Shown here: in pieces, positions 1-13,400 of the stretch | Position numbering within the stretch: position 1 is the stretch's first letter | Layout of the letters: every line of letters begins with the position of its first letter | Source of the DNA: Luidia sarsii | Lineage: Eukaryota > Echinodermata > Asteroidea > Paxillosida > Luidiidae | DNA: 64,000 nucleotides | Direction of reading: 5' to 3' | NCBI GenBank assembly: GCA_949987565.1 | Contig: OX465107.1 | Location: 21,868,030 to 21,932,029, forward strand | Notes under the pieces: generated by a model | Database searches by the model: none | Told to the model about the DNA's origin: nothing | The model's input: only the letters and a program-made list of their open reading frames with translations | Made by a program: the position numbers and the translations under genes

Positions 1-589
1 GTCCTTGTATGGTACATACTGGCTAAACTTGTACAAGTTCCTTTGGGGTTTTATCTCCCAGGCGTGTCTTTTTTGTGGGGGGGGGGGGGGGCTATGCTTA
101 AAGGGAATATAACTGGAATGCACTGGGGAGGATGGGCACTAAGGGTTGCCATGGTAATAGACAACAGTGACATGTACATGTGCATGTAGACTGGCATGAC
201 CAGAGTGGAACTGAATGCCTTGGGATTATACATTGTACAAGGTCATTTTGTCTTTGGGAAAGGTCCTGCTAGGATCTAATCATGCCCTCCTAATGTTTGA
301 TCATTGGTTTGATAAGAAAAAAATGTAGGTGTTGGTGTTGACACAAATAATTGCCACTCTGTCACTAAGAACAGGGGGCTTGGATAGGCTGGATGGGGCA
401 GGGGAAGGGGTTACAGGAAAACCAGAGAACCAATTTTCGGACCGAATCGCACCAACAAATGTAGTGCAGGGCTGAATGGCTGTCCAAATTCTTAAGATGT
501 AAACTCACCCCAAAAAAGAAATTCAATCATTATCAGGTGTTTATCCAGGGCCCTGCAAAATCTTGGTTTTTCCAGCCGTTTTTCCCATC
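1..589. other. intergenic start of window
   Basis: No gene is seen. It holds a G homopolymer (about 78-92) and, at 262-295, a decayed half-copy of the palindromic family (AAAGGTCCTGCTAGGATC). The rest is unremarkable. Confidence 0.5.
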
Positions 590-944
590 CTTAAATCTCC
601 TTTTCTTTCCCTCGATTCCCAACTCCCGACAGAGATAGTGACGTTAGTTCGGCAGGAGACACAATGAGTCACTGACCACATTTGCGTAGGTTTTTCGCTA
701 ATTGAATTAGGATCCGTGAGTGGGACTTCCCTTAAATAGCCCGCCCCCTACTGGGCCTCGCGCCAGATGCGAGAAGGCAGGCATGCACAACGCAAGCCCC
801 AAACATGACTGAAGCGCCGATTAACACCAAGTACTAAATGACATCAAAAGTCCTTTTCCCAAGTTCTATCGAAACAGCGGCCACAGTTTTACTTTAAGGT
901 TTGACACTTTATCGCAGACATTTTCCTGGACTTGCGAAATCTCT
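590..944 (+). promoter_or_regulatory. candidate promoter and untranslated first exon of the VPS9-domain gene
   Basis: This block is richer in GC and CpG than its flanks. It holds an AP-1-type TGAGTCAC (about 666-673), a TATA-like TTAAATA (732-738) directly followed by a GC box CCGCCCCC (741-748), and a good 5' splice site TCT|GTGAGT at 944/945. Short ATG frames inside it stop quickly, so an exon ending at 944 would be noncoding. The first coding exon of the gene (4294-4426) has untranslated sequence before its ATG and a 3' splice site, which requires such an upstream exon. The link is inference; no transcript data are available. Confidence 0.35.
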
Positions 945-2234
945 GTGAGTAGCATCTCTCTTCTTATTGAGTAACTTGGCCTGCGATTATCTGGCTATAG
1001 CGACCTTTAGGAGTTGAATGAAGTGAGCGTGTTACTGTGTGTATTAAGGAATGAACAGTTTTTCATTCCCCGGATCATTACAGGTTTCTTGTTTTGCTTT
1101 CTAGCGGGGTATTTTCTTAACCTCGTTCAGTCTACATATATGTAGTTTAGTATGTATGCACAATTGAACTTAGGACTTGGGTGTATGAAACTACACATGT
1201 TTATATTCATTAGCTATACATGTACATGTATATTAAATGTGTATTAATAGACAACAAGAATACATGTTTAGTATAGAGTGTATGCATGGGGTGCTTGAAC
1301 ACGTACATTGTATGTAGTATTGCATAGCACATGTACCATAGGATATGAATTGAGCAAATCAATGTATTATCATACATATATCACCTTTTTCTGTTTTCAG
1401 TGAACTTTAAATAATTAGCTTAAAGTTGATGGTTGCCAAGGAAAGTTGGTGAAGTTGATTTGCGAACAGAAATACATGTACATATACCGGTATCACAGCA
1501 TAGGACAGGAGATCAAGAGTTTCGAACATCCCTGAAGTGAATACAAATAGTGTCAAGCAGCATCACAGAAAACCAATAATTAGAGAAAAAATCCATGCTT
1601 TCATTGCTATTTTTTCAGTTGTTTTTGAACACAAAGGACAATCTTGAATCACAGACTTTTCATGTACATGTAAATGTATTTCAGACTTAAAACTAGCCAC
1701 CAGCCTTGAATTGAAGGCAGACAAAGCAGTTTTTTGTGGAATCATGATACTCATCCAGTATCTTTTTGAAATATTTAATATATTATCAATGAGCATTGCC
1801 ATGGTAACCATTAATGTTGTCAGAATGTACATGTAGCAGGGTGCAGGTATAGTCTTGACTGTGTATTTGGCTGGGCATTACATGTATTTTGGGCCTTGCC
1901 CAGGTCACGGTGATGAATCAACTTTGTATTTTGGGTGGAGGCTAAATAGAGACGCAGACAGGATCCTTGTGGGAGTTCTGGTCACATTTACCGTACATGT
2001 ACCTGGCCTGTACTTGTACTTGCAGTGCTTGCCAGAGACAAGGTGTGCAAATAGACAGAAATAAAAGAAAACAAAGAACATGAACTTAGGGATATTTCCG
2101 GGGTATTTCCCTGGTAATCACTCACCAGGTACATGAATGTATAGTTCAAGCACCTGGATTCTGGACTTCATGGAAGTCTGTCATGGATATAAAAAGCTCC
2201 GAGGTCAGTTAGTCGGAGAGCACCTTCTGTTCTG
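945..2234. other. first part of the putative 5' intron of the VPS9-domain gene, no gene seen
   Basis: AT-rich sequence with many scattered TACATGTA-type palindromic words (TACATGTACATG, ACATGTATAT), which recur throughout the window. Open frames here are short and lack supported splice sites. Confidence 0.4.
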
Positions 2235-2814
2235 TTAAAGCCCCTACACAACATCGGTAGGATCGAAACAGAAATGTTCACAGATTTACATGAAACGTAT
2301 ACAGTTTGAAGATGGTTACATGTGTGGTGTATAGTATAAACCTCTCACTGAAATATTTCTGCCTAAAATGTTGTATTTTGGGAGAAATTAGTAAATATTT
2401 TATAAGGTACAGTACATGTAGATCGTCCCTCCTTAAATCCCCTACACAACATTGGTAAGATCGAAAAACAGAAATGTTCACAGATTTACATGAAACTTAT
2501 ACAGTTTGAAGATGGTTATAGTAGAAACCTCGCACTGAAATATTTCTGCCTAAAATGGTGTATTTTGGGAGAAAAGAGCAAAATAAATAGTTTATGTCTC
2601 ACCGAGATCTAAATTATTTTTCGGAACAGTACGGCGTTGAATGCTGCATTTTCGCGAAACAAATGAAGCAGTTTTCACGATTTTTTTGAGACTTGGTTGG
2701 CGGCTTGAGCTGAAATTTTCACAGGTGTGCTATTTCATGCATACATGTATGTTGGATCAGACAACGAATGGATGCTATTCTTTGACCTCGACCAATGTTG
2801 TGTAGGGGCTTTAA
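2235..2814. mobile_element. TTAA-target MITE with ends AGCCCCTACACAACAT, full-length complex copy
   Basis: TTAA flanks both ends (2235-2238, 2811-2814). Terminal inverted repeats read AAAGCCCCTACACAACATCG at the left and the reverse complement of ACCAATGTTGTGTAGGGGCT at the right. A second left-end-like copy (CCCCTACACAACATTGG) begins inside at about 2439, so this copy is duplicated or nested. Further copies are at 26342, 49851 and 63701, with a right-end fragment at about 14480. Confidence 0.8.
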
Positions 2815-3292
2815 TGTGAAACATTTTTGTTACTGACATTTTAGTCAGTATTACTGACATATTTCCATAGCTGCTGGGCATATTTTAGGAAATGTCAGGA
2901 AATCCAAGCAATTGGTGGTTACATTTCAGGAAATTATTTTTAGAGTTTGTTGAAAGCACCGCACACACGTGCCAATGTGTGACATAATTGTTTGAGTTAC
3001 ATGTAACAAAAAAAGGAAAGAAAATCAGACTTAGTCATTGTCAATTGACGTCAGACAGGGAGTAGATGACAAAGGGACGGATGAGCACTGTGCTCAGGGT
3101 GACTCACGAGCTGAGCTGATAAGACTCAGGTGGCAGTGGTACACTGTATCCTGGATTGGGTTTTATCCCTGGTCCCCGCCATGGAGCGTGTTATCGGCAG
3201 CCCTTGGCTTGTCTGAATGGTCCCCTCTCCAATTGCCATGCACTGCGGCTGTATACCGCCCTCACGTCATTGAATAGCTCTCAGTATCAGAA

Positions 3293-3650
3293 CAGTGGAC
3301 CGTCGCTATAATAACTAACATCCCGGTATCCATGGAAATTGTTCCGCATAAAATCGAAAATTGTTCATGCGTAAAGCATGCCCACCTTGTTCATTTCATG
3401 CATAACGCATACCAACTTGTACCATGCATAATGCATGGAATTATTTATCTCATGCATAATTCATAAGATATTGTTTATCTCATGCATAATTCATAAGATA
3501 TTGTTTATCTCATGCATAATTCATGAGATATTGTTTATCTCATGCATAAAGCATACCACCTTGTATCATACATAATGCATGGCTATTGTTTATCTCATGC
3601 ATAATTCATATTGGTATCTATGCAGTCTACTTCATTCATGTAGAAATACA
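3293..3650. repeat. GCATAATGCAT minisatellite next to a MITE fragment
   Basis: It opens with a fragment of the CAGTGGA family (3293-3345), followed by irregular tandem copies of palindromic words such as CATGCATAATGCAT and ATTGTTTATCTCATGCATAA. The same array with the same neighbour recurs at 18230-18455. Confidence 0.7.
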
Positions 3651-3651
3651 T

Positions 3652-3848
3652 GTACAGTGGAACATCGCTATAACAAATATCCTGCGATCCATGAAAATTG
3701 TTCTGCATAGCGGTCGTTCGTTATAGTAGTTGGGGCCACATAATTTGTACTCAAAAAATCGGAAGCCAAAGTGCATGTTCGTTGTAGCCGCATGTTCGGT
3801 ATATCGGTGTCCGTTATAGCATGGTTATAGTAACATTCCACTGTACCT
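3652..3848. mobile_element. MITE with ends TACAGTGGAACATCGCTATA (pogo/Tigger-like ends)
   Basis: About 195 bp with imperfect terminal inverted repeats: ACAGTGGAACATCGCTATAA at the left and TAGTAACATTCCACTGTA at the right, flanked by TA. The CAGTGGAAC...CTATAAC style of end and the TA target suggest the Tc1/mariner-pogo group; this is inferred from ends only. A second copy lies at 18457-18655. Confidence 0.7.
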
Positions 3849-4293
3849 ACAGTACTTAAAGTCCAACATTCATTATGCTCTGCAAATAAAGACACACGCA
3901 TGAGCAAAAATGAGAATGCCTGATGATTTGATCGTATCGAAGACACCCTTTTAAAGGCCTAAATTGTTGAAGTTCCCCCTTGCAAAAGCACATTGGGTTC
4001 AAGTACTGAGCATCATGACATAAAAAGTGCAAGCTGATTATTGACTGAGTGATTGCAGGGTGATTATCTGTTTATCATTTTACATCCATAAAGGTTAAAG
4101 TAACCATTATATTCACATGTTACATTTTCATGTAACATGTATTGACGAATTTCACCTTTGAGAAAACTTTCAGGTAGGATCGATTTGTCATGCTCTTGGT
4201 CTATACATTTAAGAACCTCCTTGTCACAAGCAATAAAGAAGTCTTTAAAATTTTGTATTTCCACTGAGTTAGTTTTCCTTTTTCTTTCTTAAG
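3849..4293. other. intronic stretch, nothing recognised
   Basis: No repeat family or coding exon could be recognised. Two short minus-strand frames lack splice sites or known motifs. Confidence 0.4.
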
Positions 4294-4426
4294 GTGCTGG
4301 TTGTGGACACATTGTGCATAGACCTCGTTGAACACTGTGTGAAGTGGACGACGTGTTGCTATAGAAACTGCCCACAAAGAACCATGGCTGACATAGGGTA
4401 CCAGCGCTGTAAACACACACATGAAT
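4294..4426 (+). CDS. first coding exon of the VPS9-domain gene, with 5' UTR
   Basis: The acceptor TTTCTTTCTTAAG precedes 4294 and the donor T|GTGAGT follows 4426. The frame is open across the whole exon, so the protein could start earlier in a missing exon, but ATG 4384 has a near-ideal Kozak context and gives an N-terminus starting [14 protein letters not shown]. The exon ends one base into a codon and the next begins with two, joining as TGT (Cys). Confidence 0.6.
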
Positions 4427-7400
4427 GTGAGTAATGCTGTTGTACATACAAGGACTTTTCATTGAAATCTTGGAACTCCTCTCATAAGAATAGTTCCGTT
4501 CTTTTTTCAACCACAGCTAGGATAGATCCTTGTGTGGGATTTGTTCTTTGTTCTTTGGGAAATATGTACCGGTACATATTTTGTTTTTGCCTTTTTAACG
4601 AAAAAGGGTGATATACAAAAATGTTGCAAACTGCTTACTGACCAAAATAACAAAAATGCAGATCATACAATTTAGTGGGCCTGACGTTTCGATCCTTGCA
4701 GGACCTTTCTCAAAGGCAGAGAAAGGTCCTGCTAGGATCAAAACATCAGGCCCACTAAATTTTATGAAAAAGGGTGACATAGCAATAGACATCACATATA
4801 GACAAACTCACCAACTGATCAACAAACAAACAGACTAACAGGCGAACAATCCAACAAATCAACAAACAACAGGCCAACACACCAGATAAACATAGACAGT
4901 TAACTTGTAATCATTCAACTTCAGTTGGCAACGAGCATCTAAGACACTAGGCTGCATCCTCAGACTGGTCAATTCCTTCTCCCTATCTTGGGCACTCAGG
5001 TCTTCTGGATGAGGATTATTACCTGCCCGATGTTGACCTGCAGAGAGGCCTTGAGTTGGCCAAACAGATTCTCGTCCGTCAGGGTGATGACGACCAAGTA
5101 GACCTCCTTCACCTTCTTCACGTGTACATCTTACCAATCATCAGGCTACACTCTGAAGATAAGGACAAGGTGACCCAGGCATTGAACAACCAGGTAAGAG
5201 GCCATTCAGTGTTTGCTCTGACACTTGACAGCTAGAGTGTGCTTGTAGTATCATCTACCTCATCATCCTCACCATCCTCTTCATCCTCCTCATCCTCATC
5301 CTCCTCATCCTCTTCATCCTCCCCATCCTCCTCATCCTCCTCATCCTCCTCATCCTCCTTATCCTCCCCATCCTCCTCATCCTCCATCCTCCTCATCCTC
5401 CTCATCCTCCTCATCCTCCTTATCCTCCTCATCCTCCTCATCCTCCACATCCTCCCCATCCTCTTCATCCTCCTCATCTTCATCCTCTTCGTCCAACTCA
5501 TCCCCCTCAATCTCCTAATCCTCATCCTCCTCATCTGCCTCATCCTCCCCTTCACCATCCTCTTCATCCTCATCTTCATCATCTTCATCCTCTTCATCCT
5601 CCTCAATCTCCTAATCCTCCTCTTCCCCTTCATCCTTGTCCTCCTCATCTGCCTCATCCTTCTCGTCTTTATCTTCCTCTTCATCCTCATTCCCCTCATC
5701 CATCCCCATTCCCCATATCCTCCTCCGGATCTGTCGAACCTCCCGATGTCTGTGCATAAGACCCGTTTTGAATATGGAGACAAATCTCTCGTCTGAGACA
5801 ATCTTACAATTATTTGTTTCCTTTCCAGAAACGGGTCTTGGGAGAGTTGGACTCTCAGATTGACCGGATGACCAACCAGAGGAAGACGATTAAGGAGAAC
5901 ATGAGGACATGGCGTGAGGACATCTGTAGTGCACTGCAGTCGGTAGGTTGATGGTCAGTTGTCAGTGGTCTGGACCCAACTGACCGATGGGTGTCCTCAT
6001 TGAGTGACCCACGACACATTAGGGATATTAGGGAAGGCAGCCATCTAAGAGCTGGACAGCTCAGATGGTAAGAGCACTGGTACACAAAACTAGAGGTCCC
6101 GGGTTCAAGTCCGAGCCCAGTCAAAGTTTTCTTTGCCATTTCTCAAAATTGTTTAAATGCTCCTAGTCAGTTTTTTCCTTTATTTGTTAGACTTAAAAGA
6201 AGTGATAAAGTAGTAATTCACAAAACATAGTGTGCCTGAAGTTTCGATCCTAGCAGGACCTTTCTACTTTGAGAAAGGTCCTGCTAGGATCGAAACGTCA
6301 GGCCCACTAAATTTTGAGATTTGCATTTTGGTAATTTTAGTCAGTAAGCAGTTTGCAACCATTTTGTATATCACTTTAAGTAGTACTTCAGCTAATTCCT
6401 TGGCTGAAAGGGAATGGAAAAGAAAATGTTGATGAAGCTGTTATTTTGGGGAAAAAATGAATGTTGGTGGACAAAAACTTTCTAATGCTGACATTTTGTT
6501 TGCGTGTTTCGCTTCTTTATCTGTAGGAGAGTGCAATCATTTCCTGTAATACGACCTTCCTCAAGCTTTTATGTCAACACCTGGAAGCCGACATCCGCAA
6601 TGCTTACGTCGAGGTACAGTGGAAAGTTTGACTGAAAATGCTCGAATAAAGAAACCTCTCCTGTAATGGATAGTCCATGCTGTCTGATTTATAGCTGAGA
6701 ACCAATGTCCCAATGTCTATAACAAGGTACCTGTACTCGCTGGATGAAGAGTGGTGAATTCAATGGACAATTGAAAACTAGAGAAAAGATTTTTTTTTTT
6801 TTGGAAAAGCTGCACCCACTTTGTGTGATCCCAAAGCTTCCCGCAGCCATGTTTACAACAATAGGTTGTTTGCATGTGAATGAAAGCGGGGCTGTGATCC
6901 CTGGGGATATACATGTATGGCAGTTAATGGTTAAATTGCTTCTGACTCGGCAAAGACTAGTTGACTATTTGGGAAGGCCACCATCTACATGTAAGGGCTG
7001 GATAGCTCAGGTGGTAAAATCGCTAGTAAGAGTCCTGGTCCAGTCAAAGTTTTCTTTTACATTTTTTAAAGGCCCCCACCCCGGCAAAGACTAGTTGACT
7101 ATTAGGGAAGGCCACCATCTAAGGGCTGGATAGCTCAGATGAAAGAGCACTGGTGCATTAATCCAGAGGTCTCAGGTTCAAGTCCCGGTCCAGTCAAAGT
7201 TTTCTTTGCCAATTTTTCAATTTTTCTAAATTGTTCAAAAGTTCATTATCAGTTTTTCCTTTTGTTGTTTGAAATAATAATTCCAGTAGATGGGCAAGGA
7301 ACGATTGGATTTGAGTTCTTTGCATCCAACATGACAAAATGCCTGAACGGAAGTGAAGGATTTGGGGATGTTGATACCATTAAGTAGGTCGCACCTCTTT

Positions 7401-10400
7401 GACTTAAATCTGGTCTTGAACATTTGGTCAGAGTACATTCATCGCCACATGTTCGCAAGATTCCCTTCTCTGTTTGTTTCGCTCCTTGTCGAAAGCTGAA
7501 ACACTACCTCCAGCAAGTGTAGCACAGGTGTCTCATCACTGCCAGTCTTGCAGCTGTCCAGCGTTTACTGACGGATGAATCACGGTTGTTTTTTCGTGTT
7601 TGTCTGACAATATTTTCAGCTGGACAACTGCCAGAAGAAAGTGGAGGAGGCCAAATTGAAAGTGCAAAACAGAGAGGGGCAGCATTATGTCAGCCAGTTG
7701 AACAAGTGCGTATAATCACCTGTTGTTTTAGGCATTAATCCTTGTACAGGAGTTCTCCTACTCGGGAGAAGTCTTAACTCCTTCAGATTTGTCATCTGGC
7801 CGTCATTACGTCAGATTGCTGGCCTTATGAGCTTTGAGGTACACAGCAGTGTACTCATCACTGTCCCACGAGCCCAGTGTCTGGATCAATGGTTCCCAAG
7901 TCATCAGCATTACCGTAGCACTGTGTGTCTAATGCTCAGAGACTAAGGCCGACACCTTTAAGGCTAAAACAAACTCGCTATGGTGATCGTGCCTTCCCTA
8001 ACTGTGCAACTCTACATTATCAAGTAATCTTCCAACACACACATCTTAATCTCCTAATGTTGACTCTTTTTAAAAAACACTTCTTAAATCACCAACCAGT
8101 CTTTACACATTCTCCTTTTCAGCGCTAAAAAAACCCTGTTATCAAGTACAATCTATCATTTTTATTCTTCATTATTTCCTATTGTCAATGATTCCTTTTC
8201 CCTTTTTTGCCCTCCTGTCTTTTAGAGCCCGTGCAACCAGAGACAATGTAGCAGATAGTATCACCAGGTCCCTGTATGTTGTGGAAGAGGTGAACTTCAT
8301 GATCAGGTTATGCAAGAAGCCAGACAGTCAGCAGGTAAATACACTCAGGTTCAAGTTGCGATCAGTTTCCCGATAGAAGTGGGCCGAGTTCTAAGCAACG
8401 ACTTTCATCAAGTACAGATATGGACAAGAAGTACGGTAAATGCCAAAAAACTGTTGCAAACTGCTCACTGACTAAAATGACCTGCAATACATAAATCTCA
8501 AAAGTAATTAGAGGTCCTGACATTTCGATCCTAGCAGGACCTTTCTTAAAGGCCTTTGATGAGAAAGGTCCTGCTAGGATCGAAACGTCAGGCCCTCTAA
8601 CTGTTGAGAATTACCGGTATAGATTTTGTGCTGTGAGATTGTAATTCAATTTGAAAAAATTGGCAAAGAAAACTTTGACTGGATGGGGTCTTAAACCTAA
8701 GACCTCTGGACTAATGTACCAGTGCTCTTCCATCTGAGCTATCCAGCCCTTAGATGTTGGCCTTCCCAAAAAGTCTACTAGTCTTTGCCGGGGTGGGGGC
8801 GTAATTGTAATTCAATGAGGCTTCAGATGTGGCCGGGCTGCCTGTGAATATTTCCCTGCTTACACTTTGGCAAAGTACATTTGTACATGTACATGTAGGT
8901 CAGTCATTTTTGGATGCGTAAGAAGCATTGATAATAGGGCTGTTTCAACTACACCAATTAAAGATGATTAATTTGATCACGATTTGAATTTTTTTGCATG
9001 TGTGGACACTATAAACGTGATTATTAGTGGGATTTGAATAGCGATTCGGACTGAGATTTTTTCAAATAATCAGGTTTATTTGCGACGCAGTGTGTGTGGG
9101 AACGCTCCACTGAATCGCACCGGGTTTTTTAATCCCACAATGCTCTGCTCACACTCTGATTGACAAAACTTGGTGTGCTTGTTTATATGGCTCCCTGCAT
9201 GGGCCACCCTTAAGGACACACCCACCATTTGAGCACAACCGCTAACCGCTATCGGCTTGCGATTTTTGGCAACACAATTGTTTTGCCTATGTGGGGAAAA
9301 AAAATAAATGGTTTTTGAATTGTGATTCAAATCGGAACGGCACATTTTCTGATTACCAGCTGTCTGACATGCACCAAGGATACATGAAGATCCAGGAAGA
9401 GTGGCAGGGCTACACCAAAGAGTTGACGGAACTTCAACGGAAAAAGGTCAGATGCAGTAAGATCTTGTGCATTGGTGAGAGTGTGGCTGCGTCCGAATGC
9501 ATTGGCTACGACTTGAAAGTACACACGAGTCTATGGAAGTCGTCAGCAAGCGGCTGCAGCCAGTTCCCGTAGAATTGTGTGTAACGTTTAGCCGCAGCCA
9601 ATATATTCGGACACGGCCTTAGCTCCAATCAGGGTTTGCCGTACTCAATGTATAATTTTCATTGTGTGCTCAGTGCTTTGCCAAGTACACTGATTGTGCA
9701 ACCAATGTTTCCATGCCATCACGTGACTTATAGTTGGTATTTTTGCATTTTTGCATCATTAAAACCTGAAAGTATAAACATTGAAGATATGATTTCAGGA
9801 GGAAAAAAAAAAAAATCAAAATTTTATGTAAAATTCCAACATCTCAACATTGAGCTGGTCATTGCGTGCAGATGTATAGAGCGACTTATATCACCCTTTA
9901 CTGGGTCACATTTGTTTGAGATTTGCATTTGGTCGTTGAAGTCAGTCGACATTTTGAAACATTTCTCTATATCATTCTGTAGATGTGGTAAGAGAATCTG
10001 AACCTATTGGTGTGGGGATAAAGGTCACTGATGGCTATTTTTTTTCCGTTGATGCGTAGATTTGTGCTACCAGCGTGAGAGAAGCGTTAGTGAATACCGA
10101 GGCAGAGCTAGCTGAAGGCGGAGACACAGCTGGGATCGAGATCAGCTCTGATGGCATCGGCAGACCCACTGATGGTATGTCGGCCACAGAATATAACCCC
10201 AGGACTACAGGCGTAGCTGAAACTGAAACTGAAACCTCCAAACTGAAAATTAGTTTCCTTTTTTTTTTCAAGGTTTAAAGGTTGAAGGCTTCTTTAGCAT
10301 ATCTGTGCCTGACTTAACAACTAAAGTTCTAGAATTGAAGACATTACTGGTTTGTTATGCAAAACCTCTTGGAATCTTACTAGGGCTAAAGGCTAAACCT

Positions 10401-13400
10401 TCAAAACCAAACCTAAGTTTTTTTTTTTTTCAGTAAGGGGCTATATACTCCTTGCTGTGTCTGGTCAGCTTCTTGCATGAATCCTAATTGCATTTTTATT
10501 TTTTTAATTGATGTTATTTTCAAAATATCAAAACGGTCCTTGTCATTGTGTCTATGAGAAAAGTCCTGCTATGATAAAAAAATGTCAGGGCCTATAAATC
10601 TTAGAGATTTTTTATTTGATGGACATTTTAAGAAATGATGGAAAAACTCTTTAAGGTTTCTGAATTTTTGCAAGAATCAAACAAGAAGAGCAGTAATAAG
10701 GTCGTGCTTACTTCTTTTTCTCCACGGAGTCTTTGAGATATGATTTTATGTACTGCGCTTCTTTCTTTGTTCAGTCTTAGAAGAAGGTTCCCTACCATCT
10801 GGATGGGAAACACTCCAAGCACAAGTGGCTAAGGTTGGTTGCTATTCCACCATTTTTTCCTATTTTTGGATGTCTTGCGTAATCATGAGATAGTTAGACA
10901 GTTGGTCATGCTCTGTCATTTGACCAAAGGACTTTGGAGTTAGGACTCAGAGTGGAAATACTTTTGGTTTTGTCTGAAAGGCCTTTGTGGAAAGTGTGGC
11001 AGCATGTTGGGTTTGACAAGAACCATATGGGCATTGTGTTCTAAAGAAGTCTGCAATCAAACTGCTTACTGACTAGCATGGCCTGAAATAGACCTCAGAG
11101 AAAGGTCCACTTTGGATTGATTTCAAGATCAGATGTTGGTATACAAAAGTGATGAAAACTGCTTACTGACTATCACGACCTAAAATAGACCTTAGAGAAA
11201 GGTCCATTTTGGATTGATTTCAAGATCAGCTGTTGGTATACAAAAGGGATGAAAACTGCTTACTGACTAGCATGACCTAAAATAGACCTTAGTGAAAGGT
11301 CCATTTTGGATTGATTTCAAGATCAGCTGTTGGTATGCAAAATAAGAAAACTGCTTACTGACTAGCATGGCCTAAAATAGATCTCAAAGAAAGGTCCATT
11401 TTGGATTGATTTCAAGATCAGATGTTGGTATACAAAAGTGATGAAAACTGCTTACTGACTAGCATGGCCTAAAATAGACCTTAGAGAAAGGTCCATTTTG
11501 GATAGATTTCTAGATCAGCTGTTGGTATTCAAAAGTCATGAAAACTGCTTACTGACTAGCATGACCTAAAATAGACCTCAGAGAAAGGTCCATTTTGGAT
11601 TGATTTCTAGATCAGCTGTTGGTATACAAAAGTGATGAAAACTGCTTACTGACTAGCATGACCTAAAATAGACCTTCTAGACTTCTAGAAAGGTCCATTT
11701 TGGATTGATTTCAAGATCAACTGTTGGTATACAAAAGTGATGAAAACTGCTGACTGACTAGCATGACCTAAAATAGACCTTAGTGAAAGGTCCTTCTAGG
11801 AATGATTTCAAGATCAACTGTTGGTATACAAAAGTGATGAAAACTGCTTACTAACTATCATGGCCTAAAATAGACCTCAGAAAAAGGTTCATTTTGGATT
11901 GATTTCTAGATCAACTGTTGGTATACAAAAGTGTTGAAAACTGCTTACTGACTAGCATGGCGTAAAATAGACCTTAGTGAAAGGTCCATTTTGGATTGAT
12001 TTCAAGATCAGATGTTGGTATACAAAAGTGATGAAAACTGCTTACTGACTGTCATGACCTAAAATAGACCTTACAGAAAGGTCCATTTTGGATTGATTTC
12101 TAGATCAACTGTTGGTATACAAAAGTCATGAAAACTGCTGACTGACATATGACAGGAAATAAGCAGAAGCCACCTGCCTTTGAGGAAAGTCCCGTAAGGA
12201 TTGAAGTGTCAGGCCCTCTCCATTTTTGATGCTGAATTTACCACTCCACAAATTGTGTTCCATCAGATTACCTCGGTGTTTTAAGTTCTTCTCTTCTCTT
12301 CTCTTTCCACTCGCAGAGTCTGGAGATGAATACAGTCATCATGGACCTTCACAGGCAGTTCAGGAGCTGGATACGTCAGTATTGCAACACCGAGCTCAAG
12401 AATGATAACTCAGGCTGCAGTTGGAGAGGAAAGATCCCAAGCTGTAAACTGCAGTGCACTCAGGTAACCCAAAGGGGGAAGGAATTAAGGCGTTAATTTT
12501 TTTTTATTGATTTATTTCTGTTTCCCACTTTATTCTTACTTGAGTGTGCTGTGATGTGAATGCTGTACATGTGTCCCGAAAAATTAAATAAACATAAAAA
12601 TAAATACAGCTGTATACATGTACTTGGCATAGCAATTGAGATATGAAGGGTTTCATGGTGAGAATAGCAGGAGTAATAGGTTTGCGGTGACACCATGTAA
12701 GATTCTCTCTTTTGTGAGTGTATGTGTGGTTCTGAAAAGAGCCGAAGGAACTTTTCAGAACCACACATACTCACAAAAGACAGAATTGTACATGGTGTCA
12801 CCGCAAACCTATTACTCCGGCATAGCCATTGATAGCTCAGATTTCTGTCTATGTTTGGTGCAGACTTTAGATAACATGAGAAACTGTTGTCACCTTGGAA
12901 TATCTTCAACAGATTTATTTCATTTCATTTACTGTTTCTCAGGACAAGTACAAACATGAAAGTGACAAAACCAAACAGAACATGAACATGGTAGCACTCC
13001 TAAGGATTGCCAGAATGCGAACTTAATCACAATCGAGTGGCTCTTCCTTATTGATGATGAAAGAGTCTTTAACCATTTCCAATTTGGGCCCCAAATTGTT
13101 GTTTTTTTTAAATGATTTTAGTTGTTAAAAATGCTATTGAATTGGATATTATATTTTCTAAAGGATCAATGACATGCTATTCTGTAATTTAATTTCGATC
13201 AAAGGATTTTTTAAATAATCGAATGATTCTTTTTCAAGAAGTCGTTTCATCCGATTGTTCCTCTTCCCGCACAGATAGAGGAGTCTGCCACTGCCACATG
13301 TCTCAAGATCTCACCGGACAATTTCACCGTCTTGCGTCGGAGCATCAGGGAGAGACAGCCATCCACCCACTACCAAGGACTCTGCAAGACCCTACAGAAT

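Noticed and set aside
3038..3277. 79-codon plus frame as an N-terminal exon of the VPS9-domain gene
   Set aside because: It begins with TTG rather than ATG, lacks recognisable motifs and clear splice sites, and the strong-context ATG at 4384 already explains the start.
4595..4838. Small proteins reading [11 protein letters not shown], also seen at 17.6, 28.6, 48.8 and 49.3 kb
   Set aside because: They are translations of the palindromic repeat and occur on both strands of the same copies.
5232..5801. 189-codon minus and 185-codon plus open frames
   Set aside because: Both are translations of the (TCATCC)n microsatellite; low-complexity composition keeps frames open on both strands.
11055..12215. 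CRISPR-like array
   Set aside because: The units are nearly identical over their whole 97 bp with no unique spacers, in an intron of an animal gene.
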